Below, in pieces: positions 55,038 through 64,000 of a DNA stretch of 64,000 nucleotides. Location of the stretch: assembly GCA_900498245.1 (NCBI GenBank), contig LS998015.1, positions 463,866 to 527,865 on the forward strand, written 5' to 3'. Position 1 is the stretch's first letter, and each line of letters begins with the position of its first letter. The translations under genes were made by a program, and so were the position numbers. The notes below the pieces were generated by a model, which saw only the letters and a list, made by a program, of their open reading frames with translations, made no database searches and was not told where the DNA came from. The DNA comes from Candidatus Zixiibacteriota bacterium (lineage in GTDB: Bacteria; Zixibacteria; MSB-5A5; GN15; PGXB01).

Positions 55038-55485
55038 TCATGACTCCTTTTACCGTGTTTTGAAACTCGGAGCCATTTTGGAGGAATCGGGTTTGAAGTT
55101 AGCCGAGGTTGGCGAAGGTGATCCGACTCGCTTTCACAGTATGACTCCGCGCAAAATTCATACGCATAACTCGAATTACCTCCTTTCCGGTTAGCCGCAC
55201 GGATCCCGACGTGGGGCCGGTACGGCGCAAAGACCATCGGAAATATATCATAGTTTCCCCGGTGTGTCAAGTGCAGCCTACTTAAATAGATGCAACTCGG
55301 GTGTCGACATAGCCTGAATTCCCGGGTTACGCTGCCGTGTTTCTCAATCAGCCGGTTGCGGAATTCATCTCCTAAGCCCCTCTTTTGCAATTGGTTTTAT
55401 TTAGATGGAAAAGACTACTGGTGTCCGGGTCCCATTATTATTTGCCCCTTACAAGTAAACTCAGGGATAGTTGTCAAAGGCGTCC
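55038..55485. other. Gene-free stretch
   Basis: 448 bases without a supported gene. Short open frames occur on both strands, but they lack SD sequences and have unlikely composition. It separates the GNAT gene from the end of the exporter/two-component operon. Confidence 0.5.
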
Positions 55486-56790
55486 TCAATTCCCAAATAC
55501 TATCTGAAATTCCGTTTTGTCGTCATCGTTTTTTTTCAGGCTAAAAGCAAATCCGTGATTCATCAGTATTTCCCGGATCAGGGTGAGTCCGATGCCCTGA
55601 CCATTCTTCTTTGTGGTAAAAAAGGGAACAAATAAATTGGATGAAATATAGGGATCAAAACCCCGACCGGAATCAATGATGCTAAGCATTTTGGGATTGG
55701 GGCAAGTGCGGATAATTATGAACCCGTTCCGGTCGATGGCTTCGGTAGCATTTTTAAAAATATTTATCAAGGCCTGTTCCATCTGACTGACATCGATTTC
55801 GACATCAAGGGTATGAGGAGAAAGTTCCAGGCGCCATTCGATATTTCGTGCCGAACTGTTCTCATTCATCAGGGAGTGGATCGATTTGAGTAATTTGTGC
55901 ACATCATATTTTACTTTATTCGGCGGCGGGATTCGTACCACATCGGCAAAATTTTCCACGAATTTGCCCAGACGGCGATTTCGTTCGATGGCTACGCTGA
56001 CGGCTTCATGATAATCGGTGCGATCATTCTCATTCAGCTGAAATTCGTAGTCGAGGACGGAATTAAGGATGGAGTTTATGGCCCCAACCGAATTGTTGAC
56101 TTCATGCGACATGGCCCGGATGACTTTCTCATAGGCGGTCCGCTGTGTCCCGATTATCTCCGCCGTCAACTCCTCAAGCAGAAGAAACTGGCGATGAAAA
56201 CCGCGGTCCAGAAATTGCGATTTATGGCAGCGATAAACGCGGATGCCGCCGAACCGGATGATGCGCGACTCTCCCGGTTCCATTTCCGCCAGGCAATTGA
56301 ACGGCTCACCTCCTTTGTCAATAAGAGGTCGACCGGCGGTTAAAGGGAGAGAAGCGCCGAGTATTTTTTCGGCGGCCGGATTAATAAGGGAGACCTTCTT
56401 GTCCAGATCGAGGACCACCACGCCGATTGAGGCCGCATTAATCAGGCGCTCCAGGAAATAATTCTGCTCCTGCTGGCTGAGCCGCTCCAGCCGCAACTGT
56501 TCAATCATCCGATTGTAAACTTCAATCAGATGATCCAGTTCGTCATTTCCTGTTTTCGTAACGGTGCAACTGAAATCGCGGTCGCGAATCGAATCCACTC
56601 CGGCCGCCAGAATTTCAAGCGGCCTGACAAAGTTGCGATAAAGACGATAGGAAACGGCGGCGCTGATAAGGACGAGCAATTGCATTCCAAAGAAGAGAAA
56701 TTTATTGTATGCCAGCAGGAAATAGGCCAAAACGGTAAGAATCAGATGAAGAGCTATTACAAAATAAAGAAATTTATTGCGAAGTTTCAT
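55486..56790 (-). CDS. Sensor histidine kinase (NtrB-like) of the exporter operon
   Basis: 434 residues. Two transmembrane helices (about 7-28 and 34-50) flank a very short periplasmic loop, so sensing is probably in the membrane or cytoplasm. HAMP follows (about 52-100), then a PAS domain (about 110-210), HisKA with the phosphoacceptor in AMSHEVNNSVG near residue 229, and the ATPase domain with N box NIFKNATEA, DSGRGFDP and GQGIGLTL. It overlaps the regulator gene by 17 bases. Confidence 0.9.
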   Translation of the reverse strand: MKLRNKFLYFVIALHLILTVLAYFLLAYNKFLFFGMQLLVLISAAVSYRLYRNFVRPLEILAAGVDSIRDRDFSCTVTKTGNDELDHLIEVYNRMIEQLRLERLSQQEQNYFLERLINAASIGVVVLDLDKKVSLINPAAEKILGASLPLTAGRPLIDKGGEPFNCLAEMEPGESRIIRFGGIRVYRCHKSQFLDRGFHRQFLLLEELTAEIIGTQRTAYEKVIRAMSHEVNNSVGAINSILNSVLDYEFQLNENDRTDYHEAVSVAIERNRRLGKFVENFADVVRIPPPNKVKYDVHKLLKSIHSLMNENSSARNIEWRLELSPHTLDVEIDVSQMEQALINIFKNATEAIDRNGFIIIRTCPNPKMLSIIDSGRGFDPYISSNLFVPFFTTKKNGQGIGLTLIREILMNHGFAFSLKKNDDDKTEFQIVFGN

Positions 56791-58156
56791 AGGGAAGACC
56801 GTATTTTTCGAGCCGGCGGTACAAAGCGCCTCGGCTCAACCCCAGGGAGCGGGCCACTTTGCTGATATTCCCCTGATGAAATTGCATCGCCCTGTTAATC
56901 ATCGACTTTTCCATCTCTTCCAGAGTCACGGTTCCGACCGCCGGAAGCGTAATGGTCTCCGCCTGCCGCGGCGACAATTCATAATGCCTTTGAAAATCTC
57001 CGATTTCAAGGGAATCGTGCGTCGTGACCAGCACTGTCCTTTCGACGAGGTTCTTTAACTCCCGGATATTTCCGGGCCAGGGCAGGGCTTGAAGCCAATT
57101 CATGGCGGCGGGGCTTATCTGCAATTCGGGACGTTCATAAAGCTGCTTGATGTTGTCGGCAAAAAACTGCACCAGGAGGGGGATATCCTTGCGGCGTTCC
57201 CGCAGTGGAGGCAGATATAGAGATATGAGATTTATTCGATAAAAGAGATCCTCCCGAAATTGACCGGAGGCCACCTTCCGTGCCAGGTCTTGATTGGTGG
57301 CGCTGATCAGGCGAAAATCGGCGGTTCGGGGGATACTTGTCCCCAGGGCCTCAAAACTTCGATCTTGAAGGACACGCAGGAGTTTCACCTGACTGGCGGC
57401 ATCGATGTCACCAATCTCATCGAGAAATATCGTGCCTTCATGAGCCAATTCAAATCGTCCGACACGATTCTGAATGGCGCCGGTGAAAGCCCCTTTCTTA
57501 TGCCCGAACATCTCACTCTCAAATAGTTCCGTATGTATCCCGCCGAGGTTGACTTTTATAAACGGCCCATTTTTCCGCCGGCTATTGGCGTGAATGGCTT
57601 CAGCCACTATTTCTTTTCCGGTGCCGCTTTCGCCCAGGATCAGGACCGAAGCGTCGGTAGAACTCACCTTCCCCGCAATCCTCAATACTTCCAGTAATTT
57701 CTCGTCCGATCCGATTATACTTTCAAAATTGTATAATTGATTTAGTCCGGTTCGATCATACGTTGCCGTATCCGGCGAACCATCTTGTTGCGACAGATGC
57801 AGAATTGTCTTTACCGAAGCCAGAAGGAAGTCATTGTTCCACGGCTTGGTGATAAAATCGGAAGCCCCCAGTTTCATCCCCTTCACCGCCAGCGATATTG
57901 AACCCCAGGCGGTTATGAGGATTACCGGCAGATCGGGATAATCCGTTTTGATTTGTTTCAGAAGCGCCAGTCCTTCTTCACCCGAGGTGGCACGGGAAAA
58001 ATTCATATCAAGAATGCATAAAGATGGGATTTTACCGGCGATTGCCGCAAGAGCCCCTTGGGGATCCTCGGCCTCGGCCGTCTCATACCCGGATTTTCTC
58101 AAGAGAAAATTAAGAGAAGCTCTGACAGCATTGTCATCATCGACAATCAATATCAT
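56774..58156 (-). CDS. NtrC-family sigma-54 response regulator
   Basis: 460 residues. Receiver domain with acidic pocket VDDD (residues 5-8), phospho-aspartate in CILDMNF near residue 50, T in ITAWG and K in TKPW. The AAA+ domain has Walker A GESGTGKE near 175, the sigma-54 contact loop GAFTGA, and Walker B IFLDEIGDI. The C-terminal HTH_8 is NISKVARSLGLSRGALYRRL. It should activate a sigma-54 promoter, most simply the one of its own exporter operon. It follows the permease gene by 41 bases. Confidence 0.92.
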   Translation of the reverse strand: MILIVDDDNAVRASLNFLLRKSGYETAEAEDPQGALAAIAGKIPSLCILDMNFSRATSGEEGLALLKQIKTDYPDLPVILITAWGSISLAVKGMKLGASDFITKPWNNDFLLASVKTILHLSQQDGSPDTATYDRTGLNQLYNFESIIGSDEKLLEVLRIAGKVSSTDASVLILGESGTGKEIVAEAIHANSRRKNGPFIKVNLGGIHTELFESEMFGHKKGAFTGAIQNRVGRFELAHEGTIFLDEIGDIDAASQVKLLRVLQDRSFEALGTSIPRTADFRLISATNQDLARKVASGQFREDLFYRINLISLYLPPLRERRKDIPLLVQFFADNIKQLYERPELQISPAAMNWLQALPWPGNIRELKNLVERTVLVTTHDSLEIGDFQRHYELSPRQAETITLPAVGTVTLEEMEKSMINRAMQFHQGNISKVARSLGLSRGALYRRLEKYGLPYETSQ

Positions 58157-58197
58157 TGTGTTTTTTTCCTGAGGCGCTTTATTGATCGTTCGGACTC

Positions 58198-59412
58198 CTA
58201 CTCATCATGGAGCGCCTCCGCCGGCTGGATCCGAGCCGCCAGCAAACTGGGATAAACCGCACATACCGTTAAAATAAGATATATCAATCCGCCAGCGGAT
58301 ACAATAGATAAGAAAAAGACCCCGCTTCCGAAAGGTCGGGACAATCCCAGGACGGCCAGATTGACCACAATCGGAATTCCGGCCAGCATGGCGAATGTCC
58401 CAAGGGCCATTGTTTCGCCCCAGATTTGAAAAGGTATTTTTCGGGAATCGGCTCCCATGGCGCGCCTCAGACCGATTTCGCTTCGGCGACGGCTAATTGA
58501 CTGCCAAAAGATTCCAAACAGACCCAGGGCCACGTTGAACAGCAGGAAAGCGGCGATGAACAGCGGAAGCAAAATAGTGAGTCCAATTTCCAGTAATTTA
58601 TCTTGACGGGCTTCCGAGAGAGGGACTATTCGAAAATTGATATCGGGGGCCAGCGATGATAACCGCCGCTGCAGATTGAGTTCAAAGGCGGCAGTGGTGC
58701 CATCCTGCACGCGGACCATCGCCGCATAGGGAGTACTTGACGAATCATCCCACAACTGGCGCATAAACAGTTCGCCTTCCGGTTCATTCAGCTCCCCGCG
58801 CGGGCGAAAGGTCGTGACAACGCCAATTATATTATATTTTACCTCTTTCTTATTTTGTTCCTCGGCAGCCATATCCTCGATATGTTCTCCAACCGCCCGG
58901 TTGTCCCCGAAAATTTTCCTTTTTAGTGTCTCATCTATGACAATCGGTTCCACGACGGCGCCGTTATCCTGATTGTCGAACCATCTTCCCTCGACCAACG
59001 ACATTTGCATGGTCTCGAGATAATCGTCGCCCACATAGCTGACTCCGGTATATATCGGCGAACCATTGGACCCAAAGGTATTATTGAACCGCATGTTGCC
59101 GTAGGGGATGTTTCCGATTACGAAGCCGGCTTGCCGGACCTCAGGAAATGATTTTATTTCACTGAGAAGCAGACGGTATTTGGTTGCATTTTCCGCGCCG
59201 AGTTTTCCAAAAGGCTCTCCTTTGGTGGCCTCAAAGCGGACATCCCAGAGATTTTTGTAATTATAACCAAGCGGGCTGGTATAATTGATTATGCTCGAAA
59301 TAAGCAGGTCGCACACAATGAAGGCGACAATAAAGGACATAAAGATTTCTATCAGAAGAAGGGACATGTTTTTCTTCCGGTTCCAGATTAGTTTTATGAT
59401 TTGGCGGATCAT
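58198..59412 (-). CDS. MacB/FtsX-type ABC transporter permease (second)
   Basis: 404 residues. One N-terminal helix (about 19-40), a large periplasmic MacB-PCD domain (about 45-270) and three C-terminal helices (about 275-300, 330-355 and 365-390) with the FtsX motif SRRRSEIGLRRAMGA before the last pair. It works as a mechanotransmission permease with the ATPase and adaptor encoded upstream. It overlaps the other permease gene by 4 bases. The two permeases are diverged paralogues and probably form a heterodimer. Confidence 0.88.
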   Translation of the reverse strand: MIRQIIKLIWNRKKNMSLLLIEIFMSFIVAFIVCDLLISSIINYTSPLGYNYKNLWDVRFEATKGEPFGKLGAENATKYRLLLSEIKSFPEVRQAGFVIGNIPYGNMRFNNTFGSNGSPIYTGVSYVGDDYLETMQMSLVEGRWFDNQDNGAVVEPIVIDETLKRKIFGDNRAVGEHIEDMAAEEQNKKEVKYNIIGVVTTFRPRGELNEPEGELFMRQLWDDSSSTPYAAMVRVQDGTTAAFELNLQRRLSSLAPDINFRIVPLSEARQDKLLEIGLTILLPLFIAAFLLFNVALGLFGIFWQSISRRRSEIGLRRAMGADSRKIPFQIWGETMALGTFAMLAGIPIVVNLAVLGLSRPFGSGVFFLSIVSAGGLIYLILTVCAVYPSLLAARIQPAEALHDE

Positions 59413-60638
59413 CGGCTAATTCCTTTCAGCGCTTCGGCGGGATGAAGGCGCGACATTCGGTACGACGGCAGGGCTCCAGAAAAGACACCGAAGAATATGG
59501 TGACAACCATGCAATAAAAGAACACCGTGGTATCGAGGCGAATGTATCCCCACGGGACCACCCCGCTACCGTTTATAAGTATGAGAATTATTCCCGACAA
59601 TAAATATGCCAGTACGCCCCCGATCAGGGTGAGAATTATGTTTTCGATGATGAATTGGCCCATTAATGCGGATGAGGAAGCCCCAAAGGCTTTCCGTATG
59701 CCAATTTCAGGATATCTCTCCATGATACGGCTTATGTTGATGGTGGTGAGATTTATGGCCGGCAGGAGCATAAAGAGGAGAATTAGTCCAACTATTCCCG
59801 CGAAGTAGGCCGTTTCGGATTGATTCACCATATTCGCCATCGACTCACTCATCGTTCCGATGAAACAATCAAATGATCTCAATTGCTTTTCATCTTTGAA
59901 ATCTTTAATCAACTGATCCATATGATTTTGGAATTCACTTTTTATGGACGCAAATTGCGATCTATTAGCGGCCTGAACGAGGGCCGATTCGGCACCCCAT
60001 AATTCTCTATTATTCATTTTCCCCGAGGCGGTTGTAATGGGTACATAGATGTCGGCGTTAAGCGTCGGGGCGGTTATTTCTTTATAGGGGATAATTCCGA
60101 TAATTCGGTAGGTCCCTTTGGAGGTTTCGAGATATTCACCGAGAGCCGGCTTCACGCCGAATATCTGTTTTTCGGCGCGATCCGTAATTACGGTCACCAT
60201 ATCGGCTTTATCGACGGACTCCTTCCCGTACGAAGCACCTCCGATAAAGGGCAATTCGGCAATTTCCCAGAAGACGTCATCGGTGTATCTGACTTTTAAA
60301 GGCACTCTTGTACTTGCAGAATATATGATTACTTCATGAGCATCGGAAAAAATGGAAACCGCCTCGGGACCTTTAAGATTGCGGACATACCTGTCAAGCA
60401 TGTAATAACTTGGCTTGCTTATAATGTTGCCCCTTTTGAATTCTGATTCCAGACGGTCCACAATCAGGCACCGACTCAGGCGGGATCCCGGTCGCCCCAG
60501 TGTAGCCATTTGATTCATTAGAGCGACGGAAATTGTAAGGACCACCAGAGTGACGACTATTCCGAAAAGGCTGATAAAAGTATAATATTTTTTCCTTATC
60601 AATCCCTTGAAGGCGATCTTAAGATAATTTTTCAACAT
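59409..60638 (-). CDS. MacB/FtsX-type ABC transporter permease (first)
   Basis: 409 residues with the same layout: N-terminal helix (about 17-40), periplasmic domain (about 45-275), and C-terminal helices (about 280-305, 330-360 and 370-395) with RIMERYPEIGIRKAFGA. The SVGA-like catalytic motif is not expected, since this is a structural permease. It is 9 bases after the ATPase gene and overlaps the following permease gene. Confidence 0.88.
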   Translation of the reverse strand: MLKNYLKIAFKGLIRKKYYTFISLFGIVVTLVVLTISVALMNQMATLGRPGSRLSRCLIVDRLESEFKRGNIISKPSYYMLDRYVRNLKGPEAVSIFSDAHEVIIYSASTRVPLKVRYTDDVFWEIAELPFIGGASYGKESVDKADMVTVITDRAEKQIFGVKPALGEYLETSKGTYRIIGIIPYKEITAPTLNADIYVPITTASGKMNNRELWGAESALVQAANRSQFASIKSEFQNHMDQLIKDFKDEKQLRSFDCFIGTMSESMANMVNQSETAYFAGIVGLILLFMLLPAINLTTINISRIMERYPEIGIRKAFGASSSALMGQFIIENIILTLIGGVLAYLLSGIILILINGSGVVPWGYIRLDTTVFFYCMVVTIFFGVFSGALPSYRMSRLHPAEALKGISR

Positions 60639-60647
60639 AGCATTCCC

Positions 60648-61313
60648 CTAGGCTACCTGACTGCCGTCAAAGAGGCGGATTATTTTATCAGTACGATCGG
60701 CGATTGACTGATTATGCGTCACCAGGGCGACCGTGACATTATCTTCCTTGTTCAGCGCGAGAAGAATATCCATTATTTCATCGCTCATGGCCGAATCGAG
60801 GTTGCCGGTCGGCTCATCGGCCAGGATTATTTCGGGACTGCCGACAAAAGCCCGGGCGACGGCCACCCGTTGACATTGCCCTCCCGAAAGCTGGGTCGGA
60901 AAGTGCTTGACTCGCGCGCTCAGACCAACTTTCCCCAGGGCCTCCAGCGCCCGACGCCTTCGTTCTCCGGCCGACATCTTGCGATAAATAAGGGGTAATT
61001 CAACATTGTCAACGACGCTGAGATCGGCGATCAAATGAAAACTCTGGAAGACAAAACCGATCATCTTATTGCGCAGACGGGCCAGTTCCTTTTCATTCAT
61101 CCCGACAACATTTTTGCCATTGACCCGGACATCCCCTTTGGTCGGGGCATCGATCAGCCCCATGATGTTGAGGAGAGTGCTTTTGCCGGAACCGGAAGGT
61201 CCCATGATGGAAAAAAAGGCCCCGGCCGGAACATCGATGTTTATTTCCCGAAGCGCCAATGTTTCCACGCTGGAGGTCCGATAGATTTTTTCAACCTGTG
61301 TCAGATTTATCAT
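60648..61313 (-). CDS. ABC transporter ATPase, MacB/LolD type
   Basis: 221 residues from ATG 61,313, which has GAGG upstream; a GTG 12 bases earlier is less likely. Walker A GPSGSGKST near residue 41, Q-loop VFQSFHLI, signature LSGGQCQRVAVARA near 139, Walker B IILADEPTGNLDS and H-loop VTHNQ are intact. The LNIMGLIDAPTKGDV segment marks the LolD/MacB subgroup. It powers the two permeases encoded next. Confidence 0.93.
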   Translation of the reverse strand: MINLTQVEKIYRTSSVETLALREINIDVPAGAFFSIMGPSGSGKSTLLNIMGLIDAPTKGDVRVNGKNVVGMNEKELARLRNKMIGFVFQSFHLIADLSVVDNVELPLIYRKMSAGERRRRALEALGKVGLSARVKHFPTQLSGGQCQRVAVARAFVGSPEIILADEPTGNLDSAMSDEIMDILLALNKEDNVTVALVTHNQSIADRTDKIIRLFDGSQVA

Positions 61314-61333
61314 TTTTATCCTCACGAGTTTTG

Positions 61334-62596
61334 TTAATTGTCAGCATATCGATTTTTTATTTTGAGTCCTTTAGTCTCGCGGAGTTTTTTCATATCCGAG
61401 ATAATAACCGTATCGCCCGGGGAAATATCCCCCCGGATTTCGACCCAGTCATAATTGGCGGCGCCGATATCGACTTTTCGGGCTTCAGCCCGGTCACCCC
61501 TGATGACAAATATAGTCTGATCGTGAAGCCCTTCATAAAAGGGCCCATTTGAGACCCTTAGGACATTTCTGGCACCGGAAGTTACCACGAAAACCTCCGT
61601 TTGCTGATTCGGTCGCAGAACCGGGTCACCGGGCGTGTCGAGCCGGACGTCAAAAGAAGTCAGGCTGTTGCGGACCAATGGAGAAATTGAAATGATTTTG
61701 CCGTCAATAGTTTTTTCGCCGATTCTAATTCGCACTGTTTGACCCGGCGCCAGAAGGCCCGAATTTATGGAAGATATTTCGCCCCGCAATTTGTAGCGGC
61801 TTAAATCCGCCACCCGCGCCACAACATCTCCTTCTCTGATGGGAAATCCGATGGAGTCGTTTACCCAGGTGACGATGCCGTCAAGAGGGGAAGGAGCATT
61901 TGACAGGGTCAGGCGACGGCTGATGTCGTTCAGGGCTCTTTCCTGGAGATGAATCTGCAGTACCAGAGATTGCAGTTCCATATCCATCGAAGCCCGCTGA
62001 TTGTCGATTTGAAGATTCAGGACCGCCGATTCCCTCTCGGCAATTTCGGAGGCGAGCGTGGCCCTTTGCAGTTCTTCATCGCTGCACGCCCCGATTTCAT
62101 TCAGCCGTTTGGTTCGTTCGTACTGAATCTTTTCGAATCGTGCCTCGAGATCCTTGACTTCTTTAGACGCCTGCAACTCCGTCAGTTTCCGTTCCAATTC
62201 TGATTCCATCTGCGTCTTTTTGTACTGTAATAATTCCAATTGCTCTTTGGTCTTTTCATATTCGATCTGAAGGTCGTTCCGCTCCAATTCAAGAATCGAC
62301 TGTCCGGTCCTGACAATATCACCGGGTCGAAGAAGAGTCTTGCGAAGGATGCTGTTATTGGGTGCGGTAATCGCCTGCTCGATTTCGGGGACTATGGTTC
62401 CGGAGGCGTTGACAGTGGCTTCAACGGCGCCAATCTCGGCCACCGAATATCTGATTCGGGACCATTCCACGGACCGGGTGGCTAATTGTCCCATCGCCCA
62501 AATAAAAAGGAGAATTAGGACAGGTCCCGCTGCTCCAAAGATCCATTGGCGCCGGCGCCGTTTCGAAATAACTTCCTTTGGCAATTCTCGATCCAT
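61334..62596 (-). CDS. HlyD/MacA-like periplasmic adaptor
   Basis: 420 residues. Transmembrane anchor at about 19-40, then a first lipoyl half (ASGTIVPEIEQAI and LRPGDIVRTGQSILEL), a coiled-coil hairpin (about 105-225) and the second lipoyl half and barrel (APSPLDGIVTWVND, VRIRIGEKTIDGKI). It links the inner-membrane permease to an outer-membrane channel, which is not encoded here. It is the first gene of the six-gene operon, with AAGGATA upstream. Confidence 0.9.
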   Translation of the reverse strand: MDRELPKEVISKRRRRQWIFGAAGPVLILLFIWAMGQLATRSVEWSRIRYSVAEIGAVEATVNASGTIVPEIEQAITAPNNSILRKTLLRPGDIVRTGQSILELERNDLQIEYEKTKEQLELLQYKKTQMESELERKLTELQASKEVKDLEARFEKIQYERTKRLNEIGACSDEELQRATLASEIAERESAVLNLQIDNQRASMDMELQSLVLQIHLQERALNDISRRLTLSNAPSPLDGIVTWVNDSIGFPIREGDVVARVADLSRYKLRGEISSINSGLLAPGQTVRIRIGEKTIDGKIISISPLVRNSLTSFDVRLDTPGDPVLRPNQQTEVFVVTSGARNVLRVSNGPFYEGLHDQTIFVIRGDRAEARKVDIGAANYDWVEIRGDISPGDTVIISDMKKLRETKGLKIKNRYADN

Positions 62597-63166
62597 ACAT
62601 TTTTATCCTTGCATTATCCAGAATATCTTTATCAATTTTTGTGCCAATGCTTATTTCTATGTGTTTCAATAGATTAAGATGTAAGTCGGCCGTTCCGATC
62701 GTTCGGAAATGGACAGTTTGTGCAATAATGGATAATTTCCCCGGAATCCGGAAAGGGGTTGAATATTCGACGGCAGTGAAAAATTTTGTGAGCGGCGCAT
62801 TTTAAGAGTAAAATAATGGCGATAAGAGAAGTTCCAACGATCATCGAAGGGCTCAATCAAAGTGGGAACCGAAAAATTTAATAAATGTCGGGGAAGTATA
62901 TTGTTAGCGCGGGGGCCATTGGGTGCTCAGCGTCGGGAGTTAGCGGCGGAAAGTCGAGTGGCGTCCGTGAGTGTTTGCACGCGTGCCCGCAAACGACCGA
63001 TCGGGAGCTCCTTATGTGGATAATATGGGTCCAAATTTATTGAAACGACGCAACCAGGAACATTTGCAGCCGTTCCCTTGTTTAGATCACGTGAACTTCG
63101 TTTGATTGGACTCGAAAGAGTCCAAGTTCATAATTGTTCGTCCCTAAGACAAGGAAAGGGTATCCA
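62597..63166. other. Intergenic region with exporter promoter and no gene
   Basis: 570 bases between the divergent exporter operon and the cupin gene. Short open frames on the minus strand lack SD sequences. A palindrome lies at 62,693-62,708, and another inverted pair, GTTTGC and GCAAAC, near 62,980. I could not point to a convincing sigma-54 -24/-12 sequence by eye. Confidence 0.5.
62693..62708. promoter_or_regulatory. Palindrome upstream of the exporter operon
   Basis: TTCCGATCGTTCGGAA has perfect 6-bp arms around TCGT. At about 100 bases upstream of the adaptor start it is placed like an enhancer site for the NtrC-type regulator of the operon. Confidence 0.35.
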
Positions 63167-63610
63167 ATGACCGTTGACACGAAAAGCGAAGAAATCAGAA
63201 TAGGCCGGGTGGCGGTCCGCTTTCTGCTCGAGGGTAAATCATCCGGAGGTTCGGTCGCCATCTTTGAGTTCGATGTTCCGGTTGGCGCCAAGGTGCCTGC
63301 CGCCCATAGCCACGATGCTTATGAAGAGACTATTTACGGACTCGAGGGTGTATTAACATGGACCGTTAATGGTGAGAAAACCGACATTGGGCCCGGCGAT
63401 ATTCTATGTATCCCTCGCGGAGCGGTACATCGTTTCGATAACATCTACTCGCAGGATACGAAAATGCTTGCCGTCGTCACCCCCGGCATTCTCGGGCCCG
63501 ACTATTTTCGCGAATGTGCAGAGATTATCAGTGCCGCCGTCAGCGGCCCGCCCAATCTTGTCGCGCTCGGCGAAGTGATGCGAAAACACGGTCTGACGCC
63601 GGCGCCATAG
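63167..63610 (+). CDS. Cupin-domain protein
   Basis: 147 residues from ATG 63,167, behind AAGGAAAGGG. Cupin motif 1 is AAHSHDAYEETIYGLEG (two histidines and the glutamate of a metal site), and motif 2 is PGDILCIPRGAVHRF with the last histidine. Small single-domain cupins bind a metal and act as dioxygenases, isomerases or sensors; no substrate is suggested. It is transcribed away from the exporter operon. Confidence 0.85.
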   Translation: MTVDTKSEEIRIGRVAVRFLLEGKSSGGSVAIFEFDVPVGAKVPAAHSHDAYEETIYGLEGVLTWTVNGEKTDIGPGDILCIPRGAVHRFDNIYSQDTKMLAVVTPGILGPDYFRECAEIISAAVSGPPNLVALGEVMRKHGLTPAP

Positions 63611-63778
63611 TCGCGTTTTCGATTTCAACAAACCAAAATTGGCTGCATGCCTGGAGAAACAGTCAATTTCACTCTGCCAGAACCTGGCTGCGACGTAGTC
63701 AATTTCCCCCGCATGGAGACTTTTGATTCGGTTGTTCTTGACGTAGGGCCGGATAATTGCTCCATTGGCAGCAATTCT

Positions 63779-64000
63779 TCATTTATTCAACCCTATCGCC
63801 ATTCTATAAGCTGTTGCAGCGTCGGGAAGCGGTGTCAAGGCGTCCGACAAAATATTGTAAGTTCCTTTCTCGGACAGTTCATCGGCGACTTTTTTGATTA
63901 GAGCCAATGTGGCCTTCATTAGACTCGAACCGAGACTTAAACGGGCCACGCCTAAATCCTGTAGTTCGCGGGCAGATGGAGGTATTCCTTTCCCGATCGC
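63779..64000 (-). CDS. Isocitrate lyase/PEP mutase family protein, C-terminal part (partial)
   Basis: The minus strand is open from the right edge to TGA at 63,781-63,779, giving the last 73 residues. Starting GIPPSARELQDLGVARLSLG and continuing SLMKATLALIKKVADEL, it has the G-x-P-S, L-x-x-L-G-V-A-R-x-S-L-G pattern at the end of PEP phosphonomutase-like proteins. The catalytic part lies outside the window. The family cleaves or forms C-C or C-P bonds in 2-oxo or 2-hydroxy acids. Confidence 0.78.
   Translation of the reverse strand, partial: AIGKGIPPSARELQDLGVARLSLGSSLMKATLALIKKVADELSEKGTYNILSDALTPLPDAATAYRMAIGLNK

Noticed and set aside
55034-55390. A 118-residue minus-strand gene upstream of GNAT
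   Set aside because: No SD, unlikely residue composition (many Arg, His, Cys), and it overlaps the leader of the GNAT gene.
1-64000. CRISPR array
   Set aside because: No regularly spaced short repeats with unique spacers were seen in any part of the window.

Overview
The window looks like a chromosome segment of an uncultured FCB-group bacterium (candidate phylum Zixibacteria or a neighbour such as KSB1 or Marinimicrobia). The best taxonomic hint is a 1,668-residue secreted protein ending in a type IX-style sorting domain with the NYPNPFNP signature, plus moderate GC and the many MacB-like exporters with NtrC-type regulators typical of that group. This is inference; no rRNA gene is present to fix it.

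Layout. (1) 1-801 is host chromosome: the end of a membrane-protein gene, a small membrane protein behind a strong promoter, tRNA-Val(UAC) and tRNA-Asp(GUC). (2) A large integrative element is inserted at the 3' end of tRNA-Asp. Its large serine recombinase runs into the tRNA, so its stop codon lies inside the tRNA sequence, and it is coupled to a small ribbon-helix-helix protein. (3) About 2.6-11.8 kb carries defence and DNA-processing genes: a complete three-gene ABC-3C system with a Cap4-like nuclease effector, a VirD4/TraG-like ATPase, an Mrr-type endonuclease, a recombination pair (annealing-like protein plus RecB/Cas4-like nuclease) and a DUF932 protein. (4) 12.0-25.8 kb is a class 1 DISARM operon (drmD, drmMI, drmA, drmB, drmC) behind a small HTH gene; drmC is split by an in-frame TGA. 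(5) 25.8-33.2 kb is an element backbone: replication-initiation-like protein, XRE regulator, RuvC-like nuclease, two Replic_Relax proteins, a second VirD4-like ATPase and a TPR/winged-helix regulator.

(6) 33.2-37.1 kb is an envelope operon: zinc-ribbon membrane protein, unknown protein, lipoprotein with a von Willebrand A-like metal site, four-helix membrane protein, DsbA-like oxidoreductase and, behind a perfect Shine-Dalgarno sequence, a secreted 76-residue precursor with six cysteines. (7) 37.4-46.9 kb encodes the giant repeat-built secreted protein, a six-repeat secreted protein of unknown family, a zinc-ribbon/transmembrane protein and two further unknown proteins. (8) 46.9-54.1 kb is a string of small accessory gene blocks (PD40 protein; TetR-azurin-NirK-AhpD-DUF488; methyltransferase; VanZ-like) separated by five copies, all in the same orientation, of a roughly 94-bp repeat; several copies are followed by a clear intrinsic terminator. 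An imperfect match to the tRNA-Asp 3' end at 53,286 is one candidate for the right end of the element.

(9) 54.2-64.0 kb looks like host chromosome again: a GNAT acetyltransferase, a six-gene minus-strand operon (periplasmic adaptor, ABC ATPase, two MacB-type permeases, NtrC-type regulator, histidine kinase), a cupin protein, and the end of an isocitrate lyase/PEP mutase family gene. The regions most worth attention are the repeat-bounded cassette-like array, the DsbA/cysteine-rich peptide operon, the paired ATPase/Replic_Relax units, and the interrupted DISARM locus beside an ABC-3C system.
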